Below are positions 30,559 through 36,764 of a stretch of DNA of 36,764 nucleotides, one piece after another. The stretch covers positions 1 through 36,764 of the forward strand of contig NKPV01000008.1 in NCBI GenBank assembly GCA_002254605.1, written 5' to 3'. Under the pieces are notes generated by a model. It saw nothing but the letters and a program-made list of their open reading frames with translations, did no database searches and had not been told where the DNA came from. The DNA is from Armatimonadetes bacterium JP3_11. Lineage in GTDB: Bacteria > Armatimonadota > Fimbriimonadia > Fimbriimonadales > GBS-DC. The translations under genes were made by a program, and so were the position numbers. Each line of letters starts with the position of its first letter. Position 1 is the stretch's first letter.

Positions 30559-31290
30559 ATGCGCACAGGGCAGCGTTCTACAACGCGAATCGCGCTTCTC
30601 GTCGTGGGGGTGTTGCTCGTTTTGTATCTGGGCAGCATCGGTATCGGCTACTATCAGGCGAGCCGAATGCAGCTCAGTAAACTCAGCCCTTCGAAGTTCA
30701 CCGTGTTCGGTTTCCCTGCCCGCGCGATGGAGGAGCGACGCTGGAAAATCATCATCACCCACGAAGTGCCGAAGGTCGTGGAGCAACTGCGCGAGGTGGG
30801 CTTCGAACGCCCCGAATTCGGTAGAGAGGATCAACACAACTTCAAGCGCGTGCCAATTGACGAGGTGATTCGCACCCTGCCCGTCGTCTTGACGGAGCAG
30901 CATATCGAAAAAGTGTGGGTAGAAGAGCGTGCGGCGGAGACTCTGCGGGCGCAGGGCAAGTACTATGTGGTTCACCTGCGCCTGACCAGCGAAGGGCGGG
31001 CGCGGTTATGGCGCTATGCCCGCGAGCAGGTCGCCCAACTCCGCGCCCTGGGCGAGAAGCCCCGCGACGAACGCCTGCTGCTCATGGTGGGCGACCAGCC
31101 CTGGGCGTCGCCAATTATCAGCTCCGAAGTCGCCAGCAGCTGGTGGCTCCTGAGCCGATTCTCGATGCTCCAGAGTTCCGATGTGCAGATCTTCCCCATC
31201 TACGACGAGGAAATCGCCCACACGATTGCGCAGGGGTTCGACGAGGCGAAACGGAAAGCGCTCGCCAAGGCGACGGGAGGAGCGCCATGA
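30559..31290 (+). CDS. Single-pass membrane protein of unknown function
   Basis: A 243-residue protein with one N-terminal helix (IALLVVGVLLVLYLGSIGIGYY, about residues 11-32). The soluble, probably extracytoplasmic domain is mixed alpha/beta: KFTVFGFPARAMEERRWKIIITHEVPKVVEQL, KYYVVHLRLTSEGRARLWRYAREQVAQLRALG, RLLLMVGDQPWASPIISSEV. The LTSEGRARLWRYA...LLMVGDQPWASPII part loosely resembles the SecD/P1-type 'F-T-xx-G...a.ildg.v.saP.i' region, so a distant SecDF-like beta domain is possible; I would not name it on that. The stop overlaps the next start as ATGA, coupling it to the MqnD-like gene. Its mRNA is probably leaderless. Confidence 0.8.
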   Translation: MRTGQRSTTRIALLVVGVLLVLYLGSIGIGYYQASRMQLSKLSPSKFTVFGFPARAMEERRWKIIITHEVPKVVEQLREVGFERPEFGREDQHNFKRVPIDEVIRTLPVVLTEQHIEKVWVEERAAETLRAQGKYYVVHLRLTSEGRARLWRYAREQVAQLRALGEKPRDERLLLMVGDQPWASPIISSEVASSWWLLSRFSMLQSSDVQIFPIYDEEIAHTIAQGFDEAKRKALAKATGGAP

Positions 31291-32111
31291 CCATCCGACT
31301 GGGGCACAGCCCCGACGCCGACGACGCTTTTATGTTCTGGGCGCTGGCGGAGGGTCGCGTGGAGACGCCGCTGCAATTTGAGCATGTGCTGCGCGATATC
31401 CAGACGCTCAACGAGTGGGCACGAGCGGGCAAACTGGAGTTCACCGCGATGTCGGTGCATAACCTCGCCTATGTCGCGGATCGCTATGTGGTGCTGAATC
31501 AGGGCGGCAGTTTCGGCGACGGCTACGGACCGATGCTCGTGGCGCGTGAGCCTATTCCGCTCAACTCACTGCGCGAGTACCCCATTGCAGTACCGGGCTA
31601 TCTGACCAGCGCCTATTTGGCGTTGCGCCTGTTCCTGCCCGATGCGAAGACGATTGAGATGCCCTTCGATGCGATTATGCCTGCGGTGCAACGCGGAGAG
31701 GTTCCTGTGGGATTGCTGATTCACGAAGGACAGCTGACCCACCGACAAGCGGGGCTCCATCTCCTGCTCGATTTGGGCGTCTGGTGGGGCGAGCAGACAG
31801 GCGGTTTGCCCCTGCCGTTGGGAATCAACGCCGTTCGCGCCGACTTGCCCGAGTCGGTGCAGCGCGAAATCGCCCGCGCCTTCCGCGAGAGCATCCGATT
31901 GGCGTTGGAGAACCGCGCCGCCGCGATGCAGTACGCCATGCAGTTCGGGCGCGGGATTGATCCCCAAACCGCAGACAAGTTTGTGGGGATGTATGTGAAC
32001 GCGCTGACACTGGAGATGGGCGAGCGCGGTCGGCGGGCAATCGCCGAATTCCTGTCGCGCGGGGCAGCAGCGGGCATAACCCCACCTGCAACCGTGCGAT
32101 TTTTGGACTAA
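31287..32111 (+). CDS. MqnD-like menaquinone-biosynthesis (futalosine route) family protein
   Basis: A 274-residue protein of the MqnA/MqnD family, whose fold resembles type 2 periplasmic-binding proteins. MqnD converts cyclic dehypoxanthinyl futalosine to 1,4-dihydroxy-6-naphthoate in the cytoplasm. Features seen: LGHSPDADDAFMFWALAEGRVETP at the start, DIQTLNEWARAGKLEFTAMS, GPMLVARE, AVPGYLTSAYLALRLF, VGLLIHEGQLTH (with His) and DLGVWWGEQTGGLPLPLGINAVR. These match Thermus-type MqnD closely except that SPCPNDTF reads SPDADDAF. It may therefore be a paralogue with shifted substrate. The ATG overlaps the upstream stop (ATGA). No other mqn gene is in the window. Confidence 0.8.
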   Translation: MTIRLGHSPDADDAFMFWALAEGRVETPLQFEHVLRDIQTLNEWARAGKLEFTAMSVHNLAYVADRYVVLNQGGSFGDGYGPMLVAREPIPLNSLREYPIAVPGYLTSAYLALRLFLPDAKTIEMPFDAIMPAVQRGEVPVGLLIHEGQLTHRQAGLHLLLDLGVWWGEQTGGLPLPLGINAVRADLPESVQREIARAFRESIRLALENRAAAMQYAMQFGRGIDPQTADKFVGMYVNALTLEMGERGRRAIAEFLSRGAAAGITPPATVRFLD

Positions 32112-32121
32112 AGCCACACCC

Positions 32122-32149
32122 CCACAGCAGGAATCATCCCTACAGCAGG
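32122..32149 (+). repeat. Short direct repeat ACAGCAGG, two copies
   Basis: ACAGCAGG at 32124-32131 and 32142-32149, 18 bp apart, between mqnD-like stop and the next promoter. The longer form ACAGCAGGAATC (32124-32135) recurs at 36479-36490. It could be an operator or a chance repeat. Confidence 0.4.
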
Positions 32150-32152
32150 GTA

Positions 32153-32158
32153 TAGAAT
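32153..32158 (+). promoter_or_regulatory. -10 box of the ABC-cassette operon, leaderless type
   Basis: GGGTATAGAATC: TAGAAT ends 8 bases before the ATG at 32167. The second ACAGCAGG repeat abuts it, so a protein bound there would sit in the -10/-35 spacer. Confidence 0.5.
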
Positions 32159-32166
32159 CTATTGCC

Positions 32167-34122
32167 ATGCGGCGCTGGGTGTTCTGCTTGGGGATAGGGG
32201 GGGCGTTGCTCCTTGCGATGTGGGGGCAGTCGCCAGTGGAGATGCGCGTCCAACCGTTGCTGGGAACCACGCCCGCTGCCAACGGTGCGTTCCCGCTCGC
32301 CGTGCAACTGGAATCGAAATCGGGCAACTACCAGGGCATGTTGAGCGTCATCGTAGGGGGCTTCGGCAGCCGACGCGAGTACCTCTATCCGATTGACTTA
32401 CCCGCAGGCTCGCGCAAAGTGGTCATCACTACCCCCATCGTAGGGCTTTACGGCGATCAGGCGACCCTCCGATTCACTGCCCGTGGAGTCACTATCGAAA
32501 CGCAACAAAAAATTTCACAAGTACTGCAAGGCGACCAACTCGCCGTGCTGGTGGGCGATTCGATCGGCGGGTTGCAAGTGCTGCAGCAAACGCAAACGGT
32601 GGAAAACCCGTTCGAAGTCGACTACTCTACGAATCGTCCGGTTCGCGGTCACTACCGAGTCGCTTATTGCCGTCCTGAACTGTTCCCCGAGCAGGCGATA
32701 GCGCTCAGCGGTGCCCAGATGATTGTGCTGGGTTCAGGCGCGGAGCGTTTGCGAGCGGAGCAGTGGAATGCGCTGCGTCGGTGGGTCATGCTAGGGGGGG
32801 TTTTGATTGCTCCGGGCGGCGCGGGCGCCGTCTACCTGCAAAACCCTGCCCTCCAGGCGCTGCTGCCCGTGCGCGTGCAGGGCGCTGCTCCCGTAAGCCA
32901 GCTACGCGCTCTCGGCAACTGGACGGGACAGCCTGCCCCAGAAGGCGCAGCGACCCTCACAAAGGCAACCCTGACCACAGGCGCGACTCTGCTCCAGCAG
33001 GATGGACTGCCTCTAATCGCCGTTCGTCCCTATGGGCTGGGCGCGGTCGTGTTCCTCGCGTTCAACCCGTTAGACCAGCCGATGCGCGATTACAACGCAC
33101 GCAGGCTATTCTGGCAACGCCTAATCAACCAAACACTCAGCTTTGCCCCCAGCTTCACGATCGCGTCGATTCATCAATATCAGGGCGGCTACACGCAAGA
33201 CCCGTGGAGTGGTCAGCCGCGGCTTAGCACAAATGTCGAAATCAAGCCCCCCAGCGCGGCGTTGATTGTCGTAATTTTGGGCGTCTACTTTCTGATGGTG
33301 GTGCCAGTTAATTACTGGACGCTGAAGCGTCTCCGCGCGTTGGATTGGGCTTGGGTGGTCACGCCGCTGATTGCCTTGGTGTTCGTAGGCGTGTTATGGC
33401 AGTTGGCAGGCGAATTGTACCGCAAGTCGCTCTCCAGCAAGGTGCAGACAACAATCATCGCGCAGGCGGGCGGTCCCGACGCCTACGCCGTCAATAGCGT
33501 GCTGTTCTTCTTTCCCCGTGCGGGACGGTTCGATCTCCAGTTTGACCAGAGCGACATGGTGGAAGCGGGCTTAGCGCAACCGTTCGGCGCGAGCGTCGAT
33601 TCGACCCCCTCTGTGCGCACGGTTCAGGGCGAGCCGACGCAGGTGGAAGGGTATCGGGTGTCGAACCTCAGCTTCCAATGGTTTCGCTACACGCGCACCG
33701 TGCAGTTGCGCGGGCAAGTAGACGGGGTATTGCGCATCGAGCGACGCCGTGGGAAGCTCTATCTGGCGGGTGAACTGCATAATCAATTGCCTTACGACCT
33801 GAACGCTGTGCGCATCCTGACGCCCTTCGGCGAGGCAGCGATAGGCGATCTCCCTGCGCGGCGCGCCAAGACGATTTCGAGCATAGCGCTCCAACCCTTC
33901 AGAACCAATCCCTTCGCGTTTACGCGCTTACGGTGGGAAGCGCCCGCTCTGTCTCCCGACGCTTTGGCGAGTTTCCTTTTGCAACGCCGCGAGTTCAAGG
34001 AATGTGCCGTGCTGACCGCCCAGGCATCCGAACCCGTGATGCCGCCCGAAGTGAACGACGCCGCCGAAAAAACCGCCGAAGTAAACTACCTGATTAGTTT
34101 CCCGCTGAAGGGGGTACGCTGA
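32167..34122 (+). CDS. Large membrane protein, exported GATase-like domain, partner of ABC-2 exporter
   Basis: A 651-residue protein. Signal-like start: MRRWVFCLGIGGALLLAMWGQ. The beta-rich exported domain is followed by a segment resembling a class I glutamine-amidotransferase-like fold without the Cys (QMIVLGSGAERLRAEQWNALRRWVMLGGVLIAPGG, about 180-220). GLGAVVFLAFNPLDQP lies near residue 290. Two helices follow (SAALIVVILGVYFLMVVPVNYW and WAWVVTPLIALVFVGVLWQLA, about 358-420), then a second exported beta domain. Proteins of this layout commonly accompany ABC-2 exporters in gliding- or surface-related cassettes; the function is unproven. Its TGA overlaps the permease ATG by one base, confirming a shared operon. 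Confidence 0.8.
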   Translation: MRRWVFCLGIGGALLLAMWGQSPVEMRVQPLLGTTPAANGAFPLAVQLESKSGNYQGMLSVIVGGFGSRREYLYPIDLPAGSRKVVITTPIVGLYGDQATLRFTARGVTIETQQKISQVLQGDQLAVLVGDSIGGLQVLQQTQTVENPFEVDYSTNRPVRGHYRVAYCRPELFPEQAIALSGAQMIVLGSGAERLRAEQWNALRRWVMLGGVLIAPGGAGAVYLQNPALQALLPVRVQGAAPVSQLRALGNWTGQPAPEGAATLTKATLTTGATLLQQDGLPLIAVRPYGLGAVVFLAFNPLDQPMRDYNARRLFWQRLINQTLSFAPSFTIASIHQYQGGYTQDPWSGQPRLSTNVEIKPPSAALIVVILGVYFLMVVPVNYWTLKRLRALDWAWVVTPLIALVFVGVLWQLAGELYRKSLSSKVQTTIIAQAGGPDAYAVNSVLFFFPRAGRFDLQFDQSDMVEAGLAQPFGASVDSTPSVRTVQGEPTQVEGYRVSNLSFQWFRYTRTVQLRGQVDGVLRIERRRGKLYLAGELHNQLPYDLNAVRILTPFGEAAIGDLPARRAKTISSIALQPFRTNPFAFTRLRWEAPALSPDALASFLLQRREFKECAVLTAQASEPVMPPEVNDAAEKTAEVNYLISFPLKGVR

Positions 34123-35006
34123 TGAAGCGGTGGCTGGAGAATCCCTTGCTGTATTATCAGCTGTATGGCGCGATGCGCAACCGTTGGAAGCGTCAACCGT
34201 TCCTGTATGGAACCGCAGCGGTGAGCATCGCTTTGATTTATCTGCTCCTACTGCAGCTGGTATCTTTCACGGAGGCAGGTTTTGTTTCCACGCTCACCTT
34301 GTGCCTGTTTGCGATGTGCTTGAGTGCGCCGCTAATGGCATACAACCTCTTCTCACTGGAATACGAGAAGCAGACTTGGGAGACGCTTGCGCTCACGCGC
34401 CTGACGGCAAAGGAGATATTATGGGGTAAGTGGGGCACAGCGCTCATGCGAGTGGCGGGGTTCACCCTGCTTGTGTTGCCGCTCCTGCTACTCGGTATCG
34501 GTACGGACATCTCTAACGATCTCGCTACGAAGCTGTACCGCTTCGGGGCGGGGGTGTGGATGTTGTTCGGGTGGGGAGCGCTGATTGTGTCATTGGGGAT
34601 GTGGCTCTCATTCAAGCTCCGACGCACGCTCACGACCGCATCGGCGCTCTACGCCGGGCAAGTGTTCGCGCTGATCCTGTTGCCGCTTCTCCTTCTCATC
34701 TTCAGTGGGGGCGATGCCCCGATAGGGTTTATTAGCGGCATTCAAAGCTATCGGGAAGGCATCTATTGGTGGATAGCCTCGTTTCTAAGTGCATGGGCAC
34801 TCCTCTTTCTTAACCCATTCTGGGCGGTGTATCAGCTTAGCTTCGTGGGATTCGGTAGCGACTTCCTTTTCTTGCGAGGCGAAAGTTACAGTGCAGGGCT
34901 TCGGTACATGGGATGGGGCTTCGTGCAGGGGGGGATCTACCTTGCGCTGGCGCTCCTCTTTGCAGGACTCACTTATCGAGGGTTGAAATACGCATGGCGC
35001 AAATAG
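34122..35006 (+). CDS. ABC-2-type transporter permease
   Basis: A 294-residue protein with six hydrophobic segments. It begins with a cytoplasmic stretch (MKRWLENPLLYYQLYGAMRNRWKRQPF) characteristic of ABC-2 permeases. The family's amphipathic motif LEYEKQTWETLALTRLTAKEILWGKWGTAL follows helix 2. It has the expected topology for half of a dimeric exporter working with the ATPase encoded 12 bases downstream. It is coupled to the upstream large membrane protein by a one-base overlap. The cargo is unknown; ABC-2 systems export lipids, glycans, drugs or peptides. Confidence 0.88.
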   Translation: MKRWLENPLLYYQLYGAMRNRWKRQPFLYGTAAVSIALIYLLLLQLVSFTEAGFVSTLTLCLFAMCLSAPLMAYNLFSLEYEKQTWETLALTRLTAKEILWGKWGTALMRVAGFTLLVLPLLLLGIGTDISNDLATKLYRFGAGVWMLFGWGALIVSLGMWLSFKLRRTLTTASALYAGQVFALILLPLLLLIFSGGDAPIGFISGIQSYREGIYWWIASFLSAWALLFLNPFWAVYQLSFVGFGSDFLFLRGESYSAGLRYMGWGFVQGGIYLALALLFAGLTYRGLKYAWRK

Positions 35007-35018
35007 GGGTGTCGCTTT

Positions 35019-35945
35019 ATGCTGGATGTGCAGGGATTACGCAAAGAATACGGGGATTTGGTTGCGGTGAAAGACATCGCTTTTCAGTTATATCCGGGCG
35101 ATGTGTTCGGCTTTATCGGACCGAACGGCGCTGGGAAGACCACGACCATCAAGATGCTCGCAACCTTGCTGGAGCCCACTGCGGGCACGGCGACGCTGAA
35201 CGGCATCGATATCGTGCGCTATCCCGAAGAGGTGCGCCCCCTGCTGGGGTACATGCCCGACTTTTTTGGACTGTACGAAGGCATCACCGTCACGGAGTAT
35301 CTGGAATTCTTCGCCGCCGCGTACCGAATCCCCAAAGCGCAACGTGCCGCGATTATCGAAAATGTGCTGGCGCTGACTGACCTTACAGTCAAAAAGGACG
35401 CCTATGTGGAGACGCTCTCGCGCGGGATGCAACAGCGGTTGTGCCTTGCGAAAAGCCTCGTGCACGACCCACTCCTGCTCCTGCTGGACGAGCCTGCGTC
35501 GGGCTTAGACCCACGCGCCCGCATCGAAATCAAAGAGCTCATTCGCGAGCTGGGCGCGATGGGCAAAATCGTGTTGGTCTCCTCCCATATCTTACCCGAA
35601 CTGGCGGACTTCTGCAACAAGATAGGCATCATCGAAAAAGGCGAGCTCCTGGTATGGGGCGCAGTGGACGAGATTGTACGGCAACTGCAGGCAAGCCGCA
35701 TCCTGGAAATTAAGCCGCTGGGCGAGATGGAGCCGCTGGTGCAGCGACTGGAGCGCGAAGCGCATGTACACGGCGTGGAGCAGCGCAACGGGAGCCTGTA
35801 TGTGCATTTCGCTGGCGGGCTCGAAGAACAAGCAGACCTGCTCGCCGCACTCATCCGCGATGGCTACCGAATCGCCGCCTTCCGCGAGGAGTCGCTCGAT
35901 CTCGAGGATGTCTTTATGCAAATCACGAAAGGCGAAGTGAGCTAA
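35019..35945 (+). CDS. ABC transporter ATP-binding protein
   Basis: A 308-residue cytoplasmic ATPase. Walker A GPNGAGKTT (Lys40), Q-loop region YMPDFFGLYEGITVTEYLEFFA, signature LSRGMQQRL (in place of LSGGQ), Walker B LLLLDEPASGLDP, and H-loop SSHILPEL are complete. A C-terminal extension of about 85 residues (IVRQLQASRILEIKPLGEMEPLV... DLEDVFMQITKGEVS) is the usual regulatory tail of the NatA/CcmA group. It energises the permease encoded immediately upstream. AGGGGTG lies 7 bases before the ATG. Confidence 0.95.
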   Translation: MLDVQGLRKEYGDLVAVKDIAFQLYPGDVFGFIGPNGAGKTTTIKMLATLLEPTAGTATLNGIDIVRYPEEVRPLLGYMPDFFGLYEGITVTEYLEFFAAAYRIPKAQRAAIIENVLALTDLTVKKDAYVETLSRGMQQRLCLAKSLVHDPLLLLLDEPASGLDPRARIEIKELIRELGAMGKIVLVSSHILPELADFCNKIGIIEKGELLVWGAVDEIVRQLQASRILEIKPLGEMEPLVQRLEREAHVHGVEQRNGSLYVHFAGGLEEQADLLAALIRDGYRIAAFREESLDLEDVFMQITKGEVS

Positions 35946-35997
35946 GCCTCCTCCCATCGTAGGGAAGCGTTGGTGTCGGATGCGTCAGCAGATGAGG

Positions 35998-36003
35998 TAC
36001 ACT
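35998..36003 (+). promoter_or_regulatory. -10 box of the CMD-like gene, leaderless type
   Basis: GAGGTACACTC: TACACT ends 7 bases before the ATG at 36011, matching the pncB box (GGTACACT) on the other strand. Confidence 0.6.
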
Positions 36004-36010
36004 CAGTGCG

Positions 36011-36394
36011 ATGCAACGCAAACCGCACGAAACGCGCCTGTATCGGCAAGAGATGAATGAGCGCATTCTGAATTGCGGCTTCAAGCCGTTCCAGCGATTT
36101 TTCGCGCTGGACGCCAGCGCCTACACCGACGGAACTATCCCCGTGAAATACAAAGAGATGATGGGGTTGGTCGGCTCTATGGTGCTGCGCTGCAACGATT
36201 GCATCTTCTATCACTTAGACCGCTGCGTGCAGGAGGGCGCAACCCGCGAGGAACTACATGAGGCGATGAACATCGCGCTAATCATCGGCGGCTCCATCCT
36301 CATTCCCCACCTGCGCTACGCCTACGAAATGCTGGATGCGCTGCTTGAGGAACAAGCCCAGCGCAGCGACAACGCCACGCAACCCCGAACATAG
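36011..36394 (+). CDS. Carboxymuconolactone decarboxylase / AhpD-like protein
   Basis: A 127-residue, all-helical CMD-fold protein. The redox motif Cys61-x-x-Cys64-x3-His68 (RCNDCIFYH) matches the AhpD-type active site, preceded by IPVKYKEMMGLVGSMVL and followed by EELHEAMNIALIIGG, both standard for the family. Such proteins are trimeric or hexameric alkylhydroperoxidase-like reductases. Conservation of both Cys argues for a peroxidase or thiol-redox role rather than decarboxylation. It has its own start-proximal promoter, so it is separate from the ABC cassette. No partner peroxiredoxin is nearby. Confidence 0.9.
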   Translation: MQRKPHETRLYRQEMNERILNCGFKPFQRFFALDASAYTDGTIPVKYKEMMGLVGSMVLRCNDCIFYHLDRCVQEGATREELHEAMNIALIIGGSILIPHLRYAYEMLDALLEEQAQRSDNATQPRT

Positions 36395-36764
36395 TATGTT
36401 CCAGAGCCTGTTTAATACGAAGACAGACCAGTGGTACTCCAGCCTCCGTCAACCATAAGATGCTGTTCTCCACTTCCTACAGCAGGAATCCCCACACGCC
36501 TCCCGAATCCCCTCCCCAGCAAGGAGGTGAGCGCCTGACGACCGAAGAGCCAGAGTGGGTTGCGCCCTCCTGCCTTGCCCAACCATTTTGAGGCGCGGGT
36601 GGCGCCAGCAGCACTGCTCCAAGCAGGGCTGAACGGAAACGAATGCGCTTCCCAAACAAACCGCTTGGGAGCGATGGGGCGGCAGCAGGCGCAGTTCAGG
36701 GCAAGGCTGCTCTTGCCTTGTGGGGCTGCTCGGACTGTTCAAAAAACGGATGGGGCAGCAAACG
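36395..36764. other. No recognisable gene to the right edge
   Basis: 370 bases. A 97-codon minus-strand frame exists, but it has no start signal, is rich in Cys, Pro, Ser and Arg in no pattern, and resembles no family I know. The stretch holds one copy of ACAGCAGGAATC (36479-36490) and several small G+C-rich inverted repeats (for example GGCAAG / CTTGCC around 36700-36720). It may contain a structured RNA or the decayed end of a gene, but I cannot support either. Confidence 0.5.

Noticed and set aside
30061-30975. 304-residue reading of the OB-fold gene
   Set aside because: The upstream part is antisense to the 30559 gene and its promoter; the signal peptide and GGAGGT place the start at 30450.
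36449-36742. 97-codon minus-strand frame at the right edge
   Set aside because: No start signals, irregular composition, no recognisable motif; left as unexplained sequence.

Overview
The window is GC-rich, densely coded bacterial chromosome. It has no recognisable mobile element, CRISPR array, tRNA or rRNA. Several traits point to a free-living Gram-negative-type heterotroph, most likely of the Armatimonadota (Fimbriimonadales-like): a DUF1559-type prepilin-like protein with the '[16 protein letters not shown]' N-terminus I associate with that phylum, a PEP-CTERM sorting tail, dockerin-type repeats, exported carbohydrate-active proteins, and an MqnD-like protein of the futalosine menaquinone route. 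The assignment is inference from protein flavour, since there is no rRNA gene.

Region 1 (1-4363, all minus strand) is a carbohydrate-related locus. A LacI-family regulator overlaps a secreted lectin/glucanase-fold protein with two dockerin-like repeats. Further downstream come a prepilin-like protein, a GH16-like protein and a second secreted paralogue cut by the window edge. A consensus promoter precedes lacI. Two LacI-type half-palindromes lie on or just below it, and a third copy of the same core sits in front of the prepilin gene, so one regulator probably controls the whole set. Region 2 (4533-10593) holds a HerA/DUF87 ATPase, a YfhO-like membrane protein, hypoxanthine phosphoribosyltransferase and a nitrilase-family amidohydrolase.

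Region 3 (10590-14347) carries rplJ-rplL behind a leader with an attenuator-like hairpin. Then comes a 537-base non-coding stretch with at least ten DnaA-box-like 9-mers, including two perfect consensus boxes, a three-copy 22-bp box-pair unit, an AT-richer segment and a DnaA-trio-like run. It is followed by a glycosyltransferase coupled to rsmG (gidB), a classical origin neighbour. This is my best candidate for the chromosomal replication origin and the most important observation in the window.

Region 4 (14347-26752) contains an HDOD signalling protein, a large secreted GH13 amylase-like enzyme, nicotinate phosphoribosyltransferase, an operon (39-aa basic peptide, 5'-nucleotidase, DUF5693-like membrane protein, PEP-CTERM endonuclease/phosphatase), an M50 site-2-type protease and archaeal-type phosphoglycerate mutase. 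Region 5 (26775-36764) contains a HEAT-repeat protein with a small membrane protein, tryptophanase, an exported OB-fold protein, a membrane-anchored unknown coupled to an MqnD-like protein, an ABC-2 exporter cassette with a large membrane partner, and a CMD/AhpD-like protein. The last 370 bases show no convincing gene.

A theme across the window is promoter placement. At about ten genes a GGTATACT-like -10 box lies only 6-9 bases before the start codon, predicting leaderless mRNAs. Genes inside operons and a few longer-leader genes instead carry Shine-Dalgarno sequences or 4-base ATGA overlaps.
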